DNA of 64,000 nucleotides from Heterobilharzia americana (taxonomy: Eukaryota; Platyhelminthes; Trematoda; Strigeidida; Schistosomatidae). Where the stretch lies: assembly GCA_944470555.2 (NCBI GenBank), contig OX104128.1:46855920-46919919 (forward strand). The letters run 5' to 3'. The notes under the pieces were generated by a model, which was not told where the DNA came from, made no database searches, and saw nothing but the letters and a program-made list of their open reading frames with translations. The translations under genes were made by a program, and so were the position numbers. Positions 12,985 to 26,140 of the stretch are shown here, in pieces (within the stretch, counting starts at the first letter, position 1; every line of letters begins with the position of its first letter).

Positions 12985-13110
12985 CTCCCACAAACCTCCA
13001 AAGTAAAATACTGCCTAGTGATCATCAGCTACTTACTTTTAGATGGGATATCCCAAAATTCTAGTAAGAAGTTGTTAACGGTGGGGTAAACCAAGTCAGA
13101 CAAAAGGACC
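12985..13110 (+). mobile_element. tRNA-box SINE fragment in opposite orientation (copy F2b)
   Basis: It begins with the group's common tail 'ctcccacaaacctcc' and continues with sequence matching 10285-10380 ('gatcatcagctacttac', 'ctagtaagaagttgttaac', 'aaaccaag'). It lies back to back with F2a, forming a rearranged inverted junction. Confidence 0.5.
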
Positions 13111-13474
13111 GGTACTAAACAGTAGTATTGAATGAATATCACCCCTCAAACAATTTTACAACATTCATTTAGCCTGTTTTCTGCCAATATATGAATACAA
13201 TTTTAATCTAAAACCTGTGCTGTGCAAAATAATTATTATCTGTCACTTCGTACTTTCATATACTTACATGCAGAATCTTACAGTCTATATCTTGTATGAA
13301 ATCTCATTTGAATAAAATTCAATCTAAACTTTATGCAGAAGTATTCATCAGGATAAAATTTGTCACATATGTCACATAAAATAAAGTACTACAAGACATC
13401 GATCCTTCATCATCTAGTATTTACAAGACGTATTATCTCCTACAGATTTGTCTTGAACTGGATTACATGAATGT

Positions 13475-13650
13475 AACTGCACGCCAGTGAGTGATGTCGA
13501 ACTCACTACCCATCGCTTTAAACGCCGTGTCATCCATCAGACCACTGCAGCTTGAAAGCCACCTCCTGCGCATCCGGTGTCAGTTATTGCTTGGTACGTG
13601 TAGTTTCTCCTCGCTATTCTAGGCCGAAATGTTTGATCCCCGTTGGCAGA
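13475..13650 (+). mobile_element. Sm-alpha-type element, most decayed copy (S3)
   Basis: It aligns with S1 and S2 through 'gccagtgagtgatgtcg', then a region with 'cttgaaagcc' (S2 has 'gtcgcgaaagcc'), then 'ggtacgtgtag'. The hammerhead relic at about 13590-13645 keeps a GAAA (13626-13629) after 'ctattctaggcc' and a 'gatcc' 3' arm, but CUGANGA cannot be seen. Same strand as the other two Sm-alpha-type copies. Confidence 0.5.
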
Positions 13651-15504
13651 TAGACTTCTATCTGGATGCCTCGATATTTCTGGATACTCCTGATGTTGTC
13701 AACAGAGGTGTTTCAGTAAAATATCTGTCATTTTGGCATCTTGACAAGGACACAATGGCAGTTTTTCAGTCATTTTAATATCCTTAAAAACGGTCTTTGT
13801 TCATTGTGTTAACATTTTCAATAGATTTTTGTTTTCTATCATAATAATTATCCTTTGCATTTTGACTTAAAAGTCAGACCATTTACCTCAATTTCCATTT
13901 ATAAATATCACTGCTTAAATTAAATACAATCCCTTTATTGATTACAAGATTATGATGAATTTTTTATGTTGATGGATGTGAAATAAAGGTAATCAAATAT
14001 TAGTTGTCTGATCGGACACACTAAGTAAAATCAACAGAATAGAGTTTTGAGATTTGTTTAGAAAAGTTTACAACACGTCAATGTGCATTATACTACACCA
14101 ATACTGAGTTATTACTTTCTGTATTTTTGTTATTCCAAATTAACACTCATATATCGTTTATGCAACCGTCTTTCAAAAAACCAATCCTTTGACGTAACTT
14201 GCAATGATTGTAAATTCTTTTATTCACACACTGTACAGCATACTTTGTAAAAAATTTACCCTGTTATTTTAAAGTTTTGTGAAAATTGTTAACAAGTCAT
14301 TGATACTTGAACAATCAGTGAAAATAATTAGTGACTGAATCGCTTTCCCACTGGATATTTCAAACCTGTATGACACCAGATCTTCCATCAACACATGAAA
14401 TCCTAAGAAGTTATCCAAACTACTCAGTAAACTTTAATAAAGTCTATCATACTAAATACTTGCCGAATGACTGATGAAGTAAAGAATTTTCTGAAACTGG
14501 GTCAGATGCTTTTGAATGATTTTAGCATATATTTTGAGAATTATTTTACACTTTAGAGAACCAGAATATTTTGATGCTAGTTGAGTATTGTTTTACACGT
14601 ACTATATTGTACTTGAGTTGCACAACGAAAGAAAGGGGATCATTAGAAACAACTCATATTGATCTCTAGAAATCGATCCAAGCAGCGGCATGTCTCATTC
14701 ATACAATAAAACAGTGAACTGATGCTAATTCAATTCATAACTGCTTTAAGTGAAGAGTTTGATCTGTCAATCTTAGTATTTCATGACCGAACTTTGTTTT
14801 GTTGGTAGCTACCAAAAGAGATGATGATTTAGCATGTCTGGAGATATTTGACTTTTTTACACACATAAATGCACCGATTATCATTGACAGAATTAGAATA
14901 AAGCGAAATATGAGACTTTATCTCTCTAAGCCACTCACATATCATTACGATAATCTTTTTATACTCGTATGTTCTTTGATATTTTCATATGGTTATAAGT
15001 TGATACGAAACTGAACAAGCTTCTTGTGGAATGCAGTAAAAAAAGATAGTCTTATTACTTAGAGTTTTAGGCTTTTGGACCACTGAGTGTAAGAAACAAC
15101 TATTGACAATATTGTGGATTGAACTTCATTGACTAAATGACATGTCAGACCCAGTAAGTATATAATCAACCGTTTGCTTCTTTTATCCAGTTCTTAATGA
15201 CTTCAAAGGATACAAGTAATTTTTTATTAAGCATCTGATGCAAAGTGATACATACAGTTGCACACTCCTCATTCACATAATGATTGCAAAAACATATGTT
15301 GTCTAAGAATTGTCCTCTTTTGAATCACCTTGTTCAGCTGAGAGAAAATTTCTCCAGAAATTCCATAAGGAAACAGTCGTTTAGACTGTTACATTTCACA
15401 GCTTCGACGTTAGATTTAGAGTCGCTCATGTATACATAAATCATTCCAGATAATGTAAAACAGAATAATGAATTAATTTTGAGGTATATAAGAATTTATT
15501 TGTT
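13651..15504. other. AT-rich non-coding stretch
   Basis: No gene or repeat recognised. Open frames such as 14799-15014 have no supporting motif. Confidence 0.45.
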
Positions 15505-15690
15505 GATTTCAGAATGCTGTTCATCATGGACTGACATCAATTGGAGAAACATTAGAAACCTGGGAGCACTAGATGGATGTCTCATCCTTGTACGGGACGC
15601 AGGAATGGGCACCTATGACCCCGCCGGGGATCGAACCCAAAACCCTAAGGTTTCACGGCCAGCATGTTACCATTGAGCCAATGGGTTGGA
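15505..15690 (-). mobile_element. tRNA-box SINE with hammerhead relic (copy F3)
   Basis: Read on the minus strand: a box A-like region 'ttggctcaatggtaacatg' (15661-15682), then a box B-like 'gggttcgatcc' (15628-15638), then a shortened hammerhead at about 15555-15602 ('cgtcccgtacaaggatgag', 'catccatctagtgc'), then 'caggtttctaatg' and 'gatgtcagtccatg'. The CUGANGA element is lost and GAAAC has become GAGAC. The Pol III boxes are the best kept in the window. Confidence 0.75.
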
Positions 15691-15699
15691 ATCCAATGG

Positions 15700-17299
15700 T
15701 TCACATTTTCCTATTTCCGTTGGTTCCACCAGTTTAGTGACTAGTCTTAAAAAATATAAGTTTTACGTTCATTCAAAATAAATATAACTTATAATGATGT
15801 GGCAGCATAAAATTTTGCAACAGATGTGTCATCATTGTCTGCTTTAGATAAGCGATAAGTAAACAACTACCCATTTAGACAAATGGTTAAATGATAACAG
15901 ACTTCAAATTTGTGAACATCTGCTCTAAAGATTATCAACGAAGGTCGAAAACAAAAAGGAACCAGCAGTGACAATAAAAAGCTGCAATAATTTCAGCTGA
16001 TTAAGGGAAATCGCTACAAAACTCTAGGCATAAATTTTTTTCGTCCTAACGAGTGCCAACAAGCATCAAATGCTGGTCAACCGGGAGGTTTCACACTAAT
16101 TTTTTCTTACCATCTAACATCAATCGAAGTTCATTATGAATGTGAATGTCCCAGATTAATGAACAAGCTAAAAAACGGTGAATCAGTCTAAATAACCATT
16201 CTCCGCCAGCCAGTTAGGGTAAAGATGTAGAAAGAGAACCAGTTGATGGCATTAAATAGACAGTAACATATTCAAAGCATATTATTGATAGAAATAACCC
16301 TGACAGATATTCTCCTCTGGTCAATATATATTTTAAATACAGGACTAGTTATGATTCTTTTTATGCTCCACCATGAAAGAAACTATTCATAATGTTAAAT
16401 CTTGATTTGTGCTGACCATTATTTGACCGAGGGTTAGTGTTTGAACATTGTGTCTTTCAGTCCTGACGAGATTATAATTTTTTCCATCTATAAGATTCCC
16501 TCTAGGTTATGTAGGACTTTTTCCGACGCTTCATTCGACTGTCTGGTCAGTCAAATTCCACTAGTGAGCAGCCTTGTACTATGAGTGATGCTCATCTATG
16601 TAAACTGGTTATGCATATAACTTTCCCTGAACAAACTTTGCATGAACTTATGACTAGATAAAATCCATTCTAGCTAGTAAGAACTGTGATTTTACACTAA
16701 CAATTCACTACACTTGGATCATGAAGATGAGTAAACTTCCTAACTTCTTTACAAAATGAAAAATATACTAACAGAGTGAAAAGTGCACAAATATTTACAA
16801 GTTACTTGTAACATATGCTTAGACAATTTATGGTGGTGAATAAAGGTTTAAAAATTCTCACTAATGAAAGAAATAAGGATATTGGTTCACTTCAGAGATA
16901 TTGTTCACATTTTACACTGTCCTGAAGTGACGTATATTAAAGTGATTTCTCATTTTTATAAAGTCGCCATACAAGAGGTCTTGTTAAGCAAATTTACGAC
17001 TGAGGCGACAAACAAGTTGTTATACTGTGTTTCGGTCAGACCAAAAGTTCACATAGACTTGTAGTGTTGTATATATTGGGTCTCATCTATTCTTCGGAAA
17101 AAACAATGGTATTCTAATCAGTTTATCAATGTAATGCATGTCTTTTAACGAGACTGAAGATCTTACAAAAAGGGTCTCCAATGACATTAATGATCACTCA
17201 TCAAAACAAGGTAAGCCTGTACAGTCAAAGCTCTTTGCGACTTACAGAGCAATTTGTGTTGTCCACTCTGTTAATCTTCTCATTTATGAAGACCAAAAT
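15700..17299. other. AT-rich non-coding stretch
   Basis: No gene or repeat recognised. Confidence 0.45.
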
Positions 17300-17430
17300 T
17301 TATGATTTACAAATGCATTTGGATGGAAATACCTAGCGGTTTCCACCCACGACCTTGAGAAAGACAGAGCCTCCAACCACCAGGTTTTGCCATGAATATG
17401 ATACCATTTAGCTACTAGGCGGGAATACAA
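17300..17430 (-). mobile_element. tRNA-related SINE-like fragment
   Basis: On the minus strand, 'tagtagctaaatggtatc' (box A-like, 17400-17417) lies about 45 bases before 'ggtcgtgggtggaaaccgc' (box B-like, 17336-17354). Same arrangement as the fragment at 7.0 kb, but too diverged to group with certainty. No intact tRNA fold is evident. Confidence 0.4.
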
Positions 17431-20400
17431 AGCTGTACATATTCCTAATTCTGTCAGTTTGCAGCCATTATCATGCATAATCATGGCATACTCAATACAG
17501 CATCTGAAAGTTTTGACTTCGTAGAGTTATCACAACAGAAAAAAGACGGTCTAGATGTCACCTTTGGAATTCTTCGATCGGATTTTACTTATTTTACAGG
17601 ACTAGATAAGATGAAGAGCCAAGTGTGAAAAAACATTTCAATAAAAGAAGAAATTTAATGCAACTTAACATGTAAGATCAAGAAATAGGATGGCAAGTTG
17701 CTTAAAATTTATAAAAAGACAAGCACAAAACTTCCCTAGACAAGTGATATTGAAGAGCAATATTTTATTTAGAGGTGTCAGTAAAAAAAGTATGACAACC
17801 TTAATTGTGAACTGTTGACGAATATTTTTCGAAGCTATTGGAATGGTGGGCGAAACATTAGACTAATTCTGTCAATTTATTTACTGTTCAGCATTTTCTC
17901 TCACCACACAAATTGCTGTACTTCAAGAAGAATAGTTGCTTCCATGCCAAACACTTGTTAGAAGCATATTAATCTAATCAGGTTTACGAATTCAAGAACT
18001 GATTAGCCTTCAAAAATCAAACGTCCACACACAGAATCATGATTATGTAATTCGCGTAAACAATATAATACTGATATATGTAACCTAACAATAAATCTTT
18101 TAGAAATGTTAACGTTCAACAATCACGACTCAAAATTTCAGCACAAAGTACAGATTTAAAGGAGTTTGGTAAGCTTGATAAATTTGAGAAAAGTAACGTC
18201 GAGATTCGTGTAAAAATATTTTATCATGCGACTGATTCCCTGAAAACATTTAAACGAAACTAGAACAACAGATTTTGCAGAATACATTTCATCGTCCTCT
18301 TTTCGACTGCATACAGGCTATAAATTCATTTTGTGTGTATAAAGAGAAATAGAAGTACAATCCATATAAATGCCTCATCAAGAAGATGATGACTCATCGA
18401 TGAGATAATGAAAGAAATGACACAGACGTAAGTTCAAACGAATTGAATTCCGAGTACTAAATTCGAAATTACCTTATGTTTACGAATTCTAATTGTCTCA
18501 TTTCTACGTGTGACAAATCAAAAATGGAATGGAAAGGTTTACTCAAGTATATGTGAGTAGTTGGTAACGTGATTTATATAGGTTGAAAAAAAGGCGACAG
18601 AATACAATGAATTCGTCGTATTCTGCTAAATTTGTTGTTTTATACTTGCTAAAATATTAAATCAATTTATTTAACGTATATTTGTTAGCTGAAAAAAGCC
18701 TGAAATGGAAATGCTTATTAAAACTGAACAAAGATAACTATCTACAGAATAGACTTAAAGCATTTTGACTCCTACATTCATAGTGACTTTTAGTTCGGCA
18801 CTATTACACAAAGACAAATTTAGCCTTTCTGATTCGAAAAGATGTCAGCCACCTTAAATGTATTTTCCTCTGAGATAGCTGTAAAAAGAATTGTGAAGAA
18901 TTACCTAAAGTATTCCAAATTTCTCTCATGTTTCTCGGATGACTTCTGGTATTATCAAAGGTTTTTGAATTATAGGAATTTGTGATCTTCGTACTAAGAC
19001 TTAAAAAAAGTATCTTTAAGAGCTCAACTGAAGCTTTTTAGGTCATTAGTTCTTAGCGTTACCTTTCATATGATTCACTTATCTGTATATAAGAACGTCC
19101 TGCTACGAAATCATAACCTGGAACAAGAATATAACATACCATATACGTTATATTACTAAACAAGCCTAATTCATAAAAAACATCCTAGCTCATAGAATGA
19201 ACGAAAAGGACATTCAATTTTCTACGTTCAAAAAGTTATGGAATTTTTGTGCCTATCAACCTTCCTATACAGCTTCCCACAATGAAGAGAATTATGTGGG
19301 TTTTATTCATAGGTGAGGATCATCTTCAAGTTTGGTAATTTCCGAATCCAGCTGAGTAATTTATACCAAAATCTTTATCGGCTTTTGAGTGCTATTATTT
19401 CTTCAGAGACTTTTGTATACTTGAACCCAAAAGGTGAGCTAGACCAATAAAACGCCTTGCCTATTGAAAGTTCATTCTTTACTAGTAGATTCAACTAACT
19501 ACGTCAGTAAGATGGAGGTAACAAGAGCCATATAGTCAATGTCAACGTTTGACCCCTAGTTTATTGGCTGAGCAATACGACATTCCACCTTGGAAACATC
19601 TTTTCCCATAGATTGACTTTGTCATAGAATGTTTGAAAGTTTGAATAAATGATCAACAGAAATTCAGATGCATAAACCAATGCTCCACTTCGACCTAAAT
19701 TGTAAGACGTTTCCAAATAGTTTTTAACGCTAGAATGATTGTAAGGCACACATTGTGGTATCGAAACCAATGGTCAGTTTCAGCCAGTTTCATAAATCTG
19801 AATTCCTCTATAGATACATGGAATCCAATTTGAACACATTTCGTAATATACAATGAGTCATATCACATTTTTACCAGCTAATCCCAGGTTACTGAACAGT
19901 GTTTCAGAACTCAAAGTCCATATTCTGCTAAAGGGCAGTAGAAGGGCTTGAATTTTATGGCTAGAATAAACAGTCAGGTGTTGACAGGTTTCACGTCAGG
20001 TAGATGTGATACTGTTAGACGAAGTTACTAATCGAAAATTAAAGATACAAAATTACTGATATAAACGTCACAATGAAGTAATGCAGCAAACTGAAAGCGC
20101 TGTCATAGTAGGAGAAAAAAATAAACCATGAAATATGTAATCTTGGAGTTTTCTAATGAAGAAGTTACAGGTTAACCAATTAGTCTATTTGCTACAAATA
20201 CCTAGTCTAAGCCTATCAGTTCACATGCTTTCCATTAACAGCAGGAAAGTCAGATCGAATTACTTTTTGAGACTTCTGAACATTTTTTGCACTTAAGAGA
20301 GTGTATAGACCACTGCAGCCTTTAAATTTCGATTAAATGTTTTTGTTATCTAGTCGCCTGCAAATGACAGTTTGAAAAACACTTATATCATTGCTCGTTT

Positions 20401-23400
20401 AATCTCCTGACCTTATAAGTTCCACTTTGCCAATTTCAGGCAGTTTTTCATGACGATTATTCTCCGGAAGACGTTTTTCCTGGTTCTTTGGCCGCAACGT
20501 TTTCAATTCCTGTGATACAGCTTCCCTACAAATGCATTTTGTTAGCTTACCGTATAAAAGCTGTCAAAATCCAGATACCTCTAACTTCAAATTTCTCCCC
20601 ATTTAAGAAATACATCGACAGTTCCCCTAATTTATGCGGTTATTTCTGTACTAATCACCGAAATTAGTATATGAATGAGACTGGATACATCAACACCTAA
20701 CAATTTTACTCAGGTAAGATTCTTTGAGACCGAACTAATTATCTTCTATGCTATGATTTCAGACATAAAATAGCTTATCTGTTGCCAAACTGACATGTAT
20801 CTGTTGCACAAACTCAGCCTGATGCGTAAGATTTGCATCAAAACTTGGTACAAATAAAATTGTTTTACGTTCCAGCTTTCAGAAATAATTTTACTACATT
20901 TTAAATTTCACGATGGCTAGGGTTAGTGAAAAGAAATTGTAGCAAAAGTGTATGTAGCATTATATATCTGAAAGTGAGTAATCTTTTCACCAATCGTTCG
21001 TGTTTACAGTCAAGAGAATGCATAAAGTAATTGCTCACTCTTTATTTTGTTTTTCTTACCGATTATTTCCTGGTTCATTTTAATGAATATTGAGTACTGA
21101 TTTGAATGTCCGTCAAAAACTATCGTGGAAAGTTTTCAGCAGTCCACTATAGTTTATTCCCTGTTGACAAGTAACCGAATGCTAGTGGTGAGCATTCTTA
21201 GGAACGTCCTATGTTTTGTTCAACTGGAGAAAACTGTTTTCGTTTTAATTGAGACAGTTTGCTGCTACACTTATTATTTTATTTATTTTATGCACTAATT
21301 ACTCATCTCATCATAGTAGTATACATGGACTTCTACTAGAGTTCATAATTCACTCAAAAGAGCTGCATAAAACAGATATCTCGTAGCTGGAGGAAACCTA
21401 TAACTTTATTAGGACTAGTAGTTGGCCAAACGCTTTTACAATTACCCTTCTCAAATAGTTTATAAAAAGGTGTATAACAGAGACATACCAAGTAGACGTT
21501 TCCACACTTAAATTGTTATTTACGGCGCGCATGGTTAATGAGATAATAACCCAAATAATGCGTATTTATTCGCTAGGAAGTATACAGCTATTAAAACGAA
21601 AATAAGACATTGACTTTGTAATGAAAAAGAAAAATGTTGAATAAGTAAAACAATTCCAAAAGAATTTCTTTTTCCCAACTTTCTGACTGAACAGTTGTAC
21701 TGTTTCTATGTGCAACAAGTAAATGAATAAATTTTAGTGACTGCATGTTATGCTTAAATGAAGTAGATATCTTATCAAACCTTAATACACCTTCTATACC
21801 AATTTCTCGAGCAAGGAAACCCCATCTTTTAGAATAACGGTTTAGAAAACTGTTTAAAAATAATCAGAATTTTATTTACAAAAAAAGTGTATTAATTGAA
21901 CAGTGCTTAAAATTTCACCCACAACACCTATAATACTCAAGTAAAGTTGTACACTCAACTATATTACTGCACCCAATTCGGTGGCAAATCATGCCACGAT
22001 TGTGTAAAAATAACTGTGCTGCTATTTGCAGGAGGTTTTATCATCTGTGACTAGTAAAAATGTAGAACGAAGTAAGTAAACTGAGAAGGCAGCTGTAATA
22101 GTAATCTAGATAAGAATTTCTTTCACTAACGAAGTAGAAAGGGTCGGCAGACCGCTGACTAACTATTTAATCATTTACTTTGTTCATGAAATCCATAATT
22201 GTTTGAAAGTTCCACAGAACGTAACCAGTCAATAGAATACTAGTTCTAACTGTAAAACATACAAGCAAAAATAAATTTACACAATATTTTATAACTCTTT
22301 CAGTCTTTAAGTGTTCACTTAAGAATCCATTTTCTAACGAAGATAAGCGTAATTTCAATCGAAAACTTAAATAAATTTTCGTAATTTTAACCTGTAAAAC
22401 GCAGTTTAATAGCCTCATAAGTAAGAACATATTTTAAAATTTTATGAAGAAAACCCACAATCATAATTTAGAAATATTTTTTGTTTATTCCCAGATAGTC
22501 TTAATAGCTCGCTTTTCATATCCTTAACTACACCTTCTTCTAAGAAGCATACACATTCGCCAGACACACAAACTCTACTTATCAATGTCAATAAACACTA
22601 CATTGAGACCAAGTTTCTTTTCAGCCTCATCAGAGACCATTCAACAGCAAGTATAGTGCATCATAATGTCCCATCACTTCCACCGGTTGCTTCACTTTAA
22701 ATAGGTCTATAAAATTCACTGGTTCCTTAGCACTGTACAGTACGCTACAGATTGCATTTCAGGGACCAAGTCATGCATTCGACTTGAAACTTAAAATTGC
22801 ATTTACGTATCATTTTGAAAGATTTCCATGTAAAATCAGATAATGATTTCACCACAGAAGATTAATGTAAACGCTTAACGAAAAAATGAACTCTTCAGTT
22901 AGTAAAAAGTTTAAGAATTTTAGGCTGACAGAATGGATCATAGGCTTATTTTCCTTTTTGTTTAATATACCTATTATATAAATTTATGTTCCCTGAAGGC
23001 AGATAGAAAAACAACCCATTTTTAATAAATATTCTAAATATAGTTCAATCAATAGATGGTTGACAGTGGTATGCTTCATCAACGCGGAAAGTTGTTTGAC
23101 ATAAACACACATACCAATGGACAAGTAGAACTTCTAAAATTTCTAACCCACCTTCTGGAAGAATGAGAGTTATGTTATATTTGACAGCCAAAGGTAAGGG
23201 TAGACAAAACTGTCATAATACAATAATAAACAGAGTTCTAACATTTTGATCACAAACCCTGGAATTGAATAGGTTGTCATAGCCAACTGTATTTTAATGA
23301 GAAAGAAAGAAAAGAAGGAATACAGTTATTGAAATGAAGACTTAACAAAACTTTCCTACAGAAAACCTTAATTTCAGATTCTAAAAATTGTTTGTCAAAT

Positions 23401-24509
23401 ATATGTGATCAAAATATACATTGTGCAGATATTATCATGCGTCGCTAACACCTTGACTGTTGTCATATTCTTAGTAAAATAAGGATACATTATGTTTTAG
23501 TATAAGTAGCTTGAAAACTAGCTAACTAGTCGCCATTAATCAGAAGGTATTATAATTGGCTTTATTTAATTCTATGAATAATAAAGATATCCTCCTTACG
23601 TAAGAACTCTTTCAGCCCATAACTGATTCACTTGCTTAAGGGGGTTACCTAAACAACACTGAAATAAATTACTGCTTCCATTAAAACTCGCTAGATGGAC
23701 GTAACATTATCCAGTGGCTGTTGGTACTTAATGAACTAAAATAAATCAAAAGATAACTATGAAGGAAGATTGGTTAAACATCAGTCAGTGTCTCACAACA
23801 ATTATCTTCCATACTTCAGTACTGTATACTTAACAAATGGTCAATTTATTTTGTAATTGTGTTTTGAAAAATCCCAAGAAAGTCTTCAAAAATTAGGGAA
23901 ATGAGAATAGAAACCCTTTTAATCTTTAATCTTTTCATGAGTTTATTTGTATGTTTCTAAGTTTTCTTTGATTTATGGTCCTTTCAATAAGACTATAGTG
24001 CACGAAAAGTATGACAAATTGATATTATATCTCATGAAGTATGAAGCAAAGGCGTAAGACTCTTCAACAATGTTTTCAAAGTTGTACAATATCAGTGATA
24101 TTTAACCTTTTTGAGGAAAAATCTTTGTATTTGGTGGCTGAAATATCATTGATTTAAAGCGCTGAGTAACTAGACAAATAAACTGAAATAGTTGAAAAAT
24201 ATACAAGTCTGCACACTTCAGAAATTTAGTCTATCATATACTTGTTGTCTTTATGCATAATGTTAAGACAAAGAAATGTTTCTAAACTAGAACTTCCGTA
24301 GTTGCTATCCAGCGTTTACAGTGAAAACGTTTTTCGGTGAGTTATAGTAGTCACTGGTATTGATAAACACTTGTCGTTATCAATAAACCAGAGATATTGA
24401 GTACTTTTCCTTACGTCCGACGATTCGCCTCACCGGTCACGAATCTTAATTAGAACTTCAGGAAGTTTCATCTCGAAACAAGTCGGCAATGATCATCGGA
24501 CAATAATTC
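17431..24509. other. Long AT-rich non-coding stretch
   Basis: About 7 kb in which I can support no gene. Open frames at 19561-19770 (-) and 22167-22430 (-) are chance-like, with no motifs or splice context that I trust. The stretch may be intronic or intergenic. Confidence 0.4.
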
Positions 24510-24725
24510 TATTTGAAGGTTTGTGGGCATTTTATCAATTTCAAGCTGACATCCATCACGAAGTGACATCATTCGGAGAACCGCTAAAAATCTGGGAGCA
24601 ATGGATAGCTGTTTCGTTCTAGCATGAAACTGTTCAACAGCCTACACCCAGAACCCCACCAGGGAGGGAACCCAGGACCCTCTGATTTTGTGGCGAGCAC
24701 TAGATCCTAATCAAATGGTTGACAT
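24510..24725 (-). mobile_element. tRNA-box SINE with partly kept hammerhead core (copy F4)
   Basis: On the minus strand: box B region 'gggttccctccc' (decayed, about 24660-24672), then the hammerhead at 24592-24641, reading 'ctgttgaacagtttcatgc' then 'tagaacgaaacagctatcc'. The GAAAC box is intact, and UUGAACA stands where CUGAGGA is expected. The element ends in 'gatgtcagcttgaaattg' and the common tail 'gcccacaaaccttcaaat'. Confidence 0.7.
24592..24641 (-). ncRNA. Hammerhead ribozyme relic in F4
   Basis: The GAAAC strand of the core is intact, while the CUGANGA strand reads UUGAACA and stem II is weakened. Probably inactive. Confidence 0.5.
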
Positions 24726-25774
24726 CTTCCAGAGATATGTTCTTACCCTAAGTAAAACAGCATTTTGTTTTATAAACGGCTAAAACTGGTGTTAATGTGT
24801 ATGAATAGTCAATGACGAACAGTAAGTTTTGCATCTTTGTGGCATTTTCTGGTATCATTTTTTTGTGACAAATAAATTATCAACTTTTTGCAATATCTAT
24901 GTGTACAAATTTTAGAAGCATCATTCTTTGTGTAACAGTTTAAAAAAATCAGAAAACCTAACTAGACTGTAATCAGATAACTCCACAACCAAAAGCTTCT
25001 TGTAAATACATGTTTCAGCTGCTTTGTGTAACACTCATGACATGACAAACACGAAAAATAGCTCAAAAGATTACTTCATTTGTTACAAGTCAGATATAAA
25101 CCTGTTGAATAACAACTAGTTCCAGTTACCCGTATTTAACAACCTGATGAGGATAAATTGGGTAGATGTTTAGCCTTCTGTAAAGTAAGTAATAAAGTTA
25201 TAAATGACCTAGGTAGTATATTCTTCATATTCATGAATCTTAATCCCCATTACACAATACTTAGACGCAACAGAGGAGTAGTAGCAATCAAATTCAGTCA
25301 AAGACAATTGTCTGACAATTATACGTCTCTAATTTAGGTTTATCTACTTTTATTTAACGAGATGAAGTCAGACTTAAGTTGTTATAACACCCCTAGTGAA
25401 AGTATACTTACAAGGGTTACTACCATATAATAAATAACCTATGAGATATTTTATCTTACTTCTATTCTTCTTTGCTGATAAAATATTAGTTGACAGCCAA
25501 TTCTATTCCATTTGTTGCACTGCTTAAATGTTGCAAACGACTACACCACAAAATATGCTAAACAGTATATATCACACTTACTAAGATGTAAATTCAAATT
25601 TCTGAACTATCTCAAGCAACTCGCTAACAAAATGAATGTATTCGCAGATCATCGAGGGGGGGGGAGGGGGGAGCACCATAATGTAAGAGTCAAATGTTGT
25701 CCTACAACTGATAATTTATTACTTCACCTAACGACATAAAAACACAAACCAAAAGAAGTACTGTTCAATATGAT
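24726..25774. other. AT-rich non-coding stretch with a poly-G tract
   Basis: No gene recognised. The 75-codon frame at 25512-25739 runs through the G tract at 25656-25671 and is not convincing as a protein. Confidence 0.45.
25656..25671 (+). repeat. G9-A-G6 tract
   Basis: Nine G, one A, six G in otherwise AT-rich DNA. A simple homopurine run with some G-quadruplex potential. It may also mark an assembly-error-prone site. Confidence 0.9.
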
Positions 25775-25990
25775 GGTTTGTAGGGATTTATGCATTGATT
25801 TCAGCTTGGTATACATCCCGGGCTAACATAAGTTGGAGTGATACTGGAAACCTGAGAGCACTGAACAGTTGTTCCATCCTAGTATAGGACTCCTCAACAG
25901 TGAGTACCCATGACTCCACCACGGATCGAACCTAGGACCTTCGGGTTCCGCGGTCAGCATGTTGACATTGGGTCACTGTGTTGAACTTCA
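25775..25990 (-). mobile_element. tRNA-box SINE with the best-kept hammerhead outline of its group (copy F5a)
   Basis: On the minus strand: a box A-like region within 25960-25985, box B-like 'aggttcgatccg' (25922-25933), hammerhead 25859-25902, then 'caggtttccagtatcac', and the common tail region ending in 'aatccctacaaacc' (25775-25790). Directly to the right lies an inverted partial copy (26030-26140), so the two form an inverted repeat of about 100-bp arms. Confidence 0.75.
25859..25902 (-). ncRNA. Hammerhead ribozyme relic in F5a
   Basis: Stem I arms CACTG and CAGTG still pair perfectly. UUGAGGA replaces CUGAGGA (C3 lost). Stem II GTCC/GGAT is nearly complete, with the loop 'tatacta'. The GAAAC box reads GGAAC. 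The cleavage triplet reads GTT. Two core changes at invariant positions argue against activity, but the outline is unmistakable. Confidence 0.65.
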
Positions 25991-26029
25991 AAGGTCCATA
26001 TCTCCTACTTCCGTCATTTTATAATATAT

Positions 26030-26140
26030 AGCGACTTACACCCACACTAGGATGGAAGATCTGTCCAGTACTTCAAGGTTTCCAATGTTTCTGCAACTGA
26101 TGTCAGTCCATAGCCAATGCTAACCTGAAATCAAGAATAC
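26030..26140 (+). mobile_element. Inverted partial tRNA-box SINE (copy F5b)
   Basis: It contains 'acactaggatggaagat', 'ctgtccagtacttc', 'aggtttccaatg' and 'ctgatgtcagtcc', then 'aacctgaaatcaag', all matching the 3' half of the group on the + strand. It starts inside the hammerhead, so the 5' half with box A and box B is absent. It carries the same GGAA change as F5a, though the two arms differ elsewhere. Confidence 0.65.
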
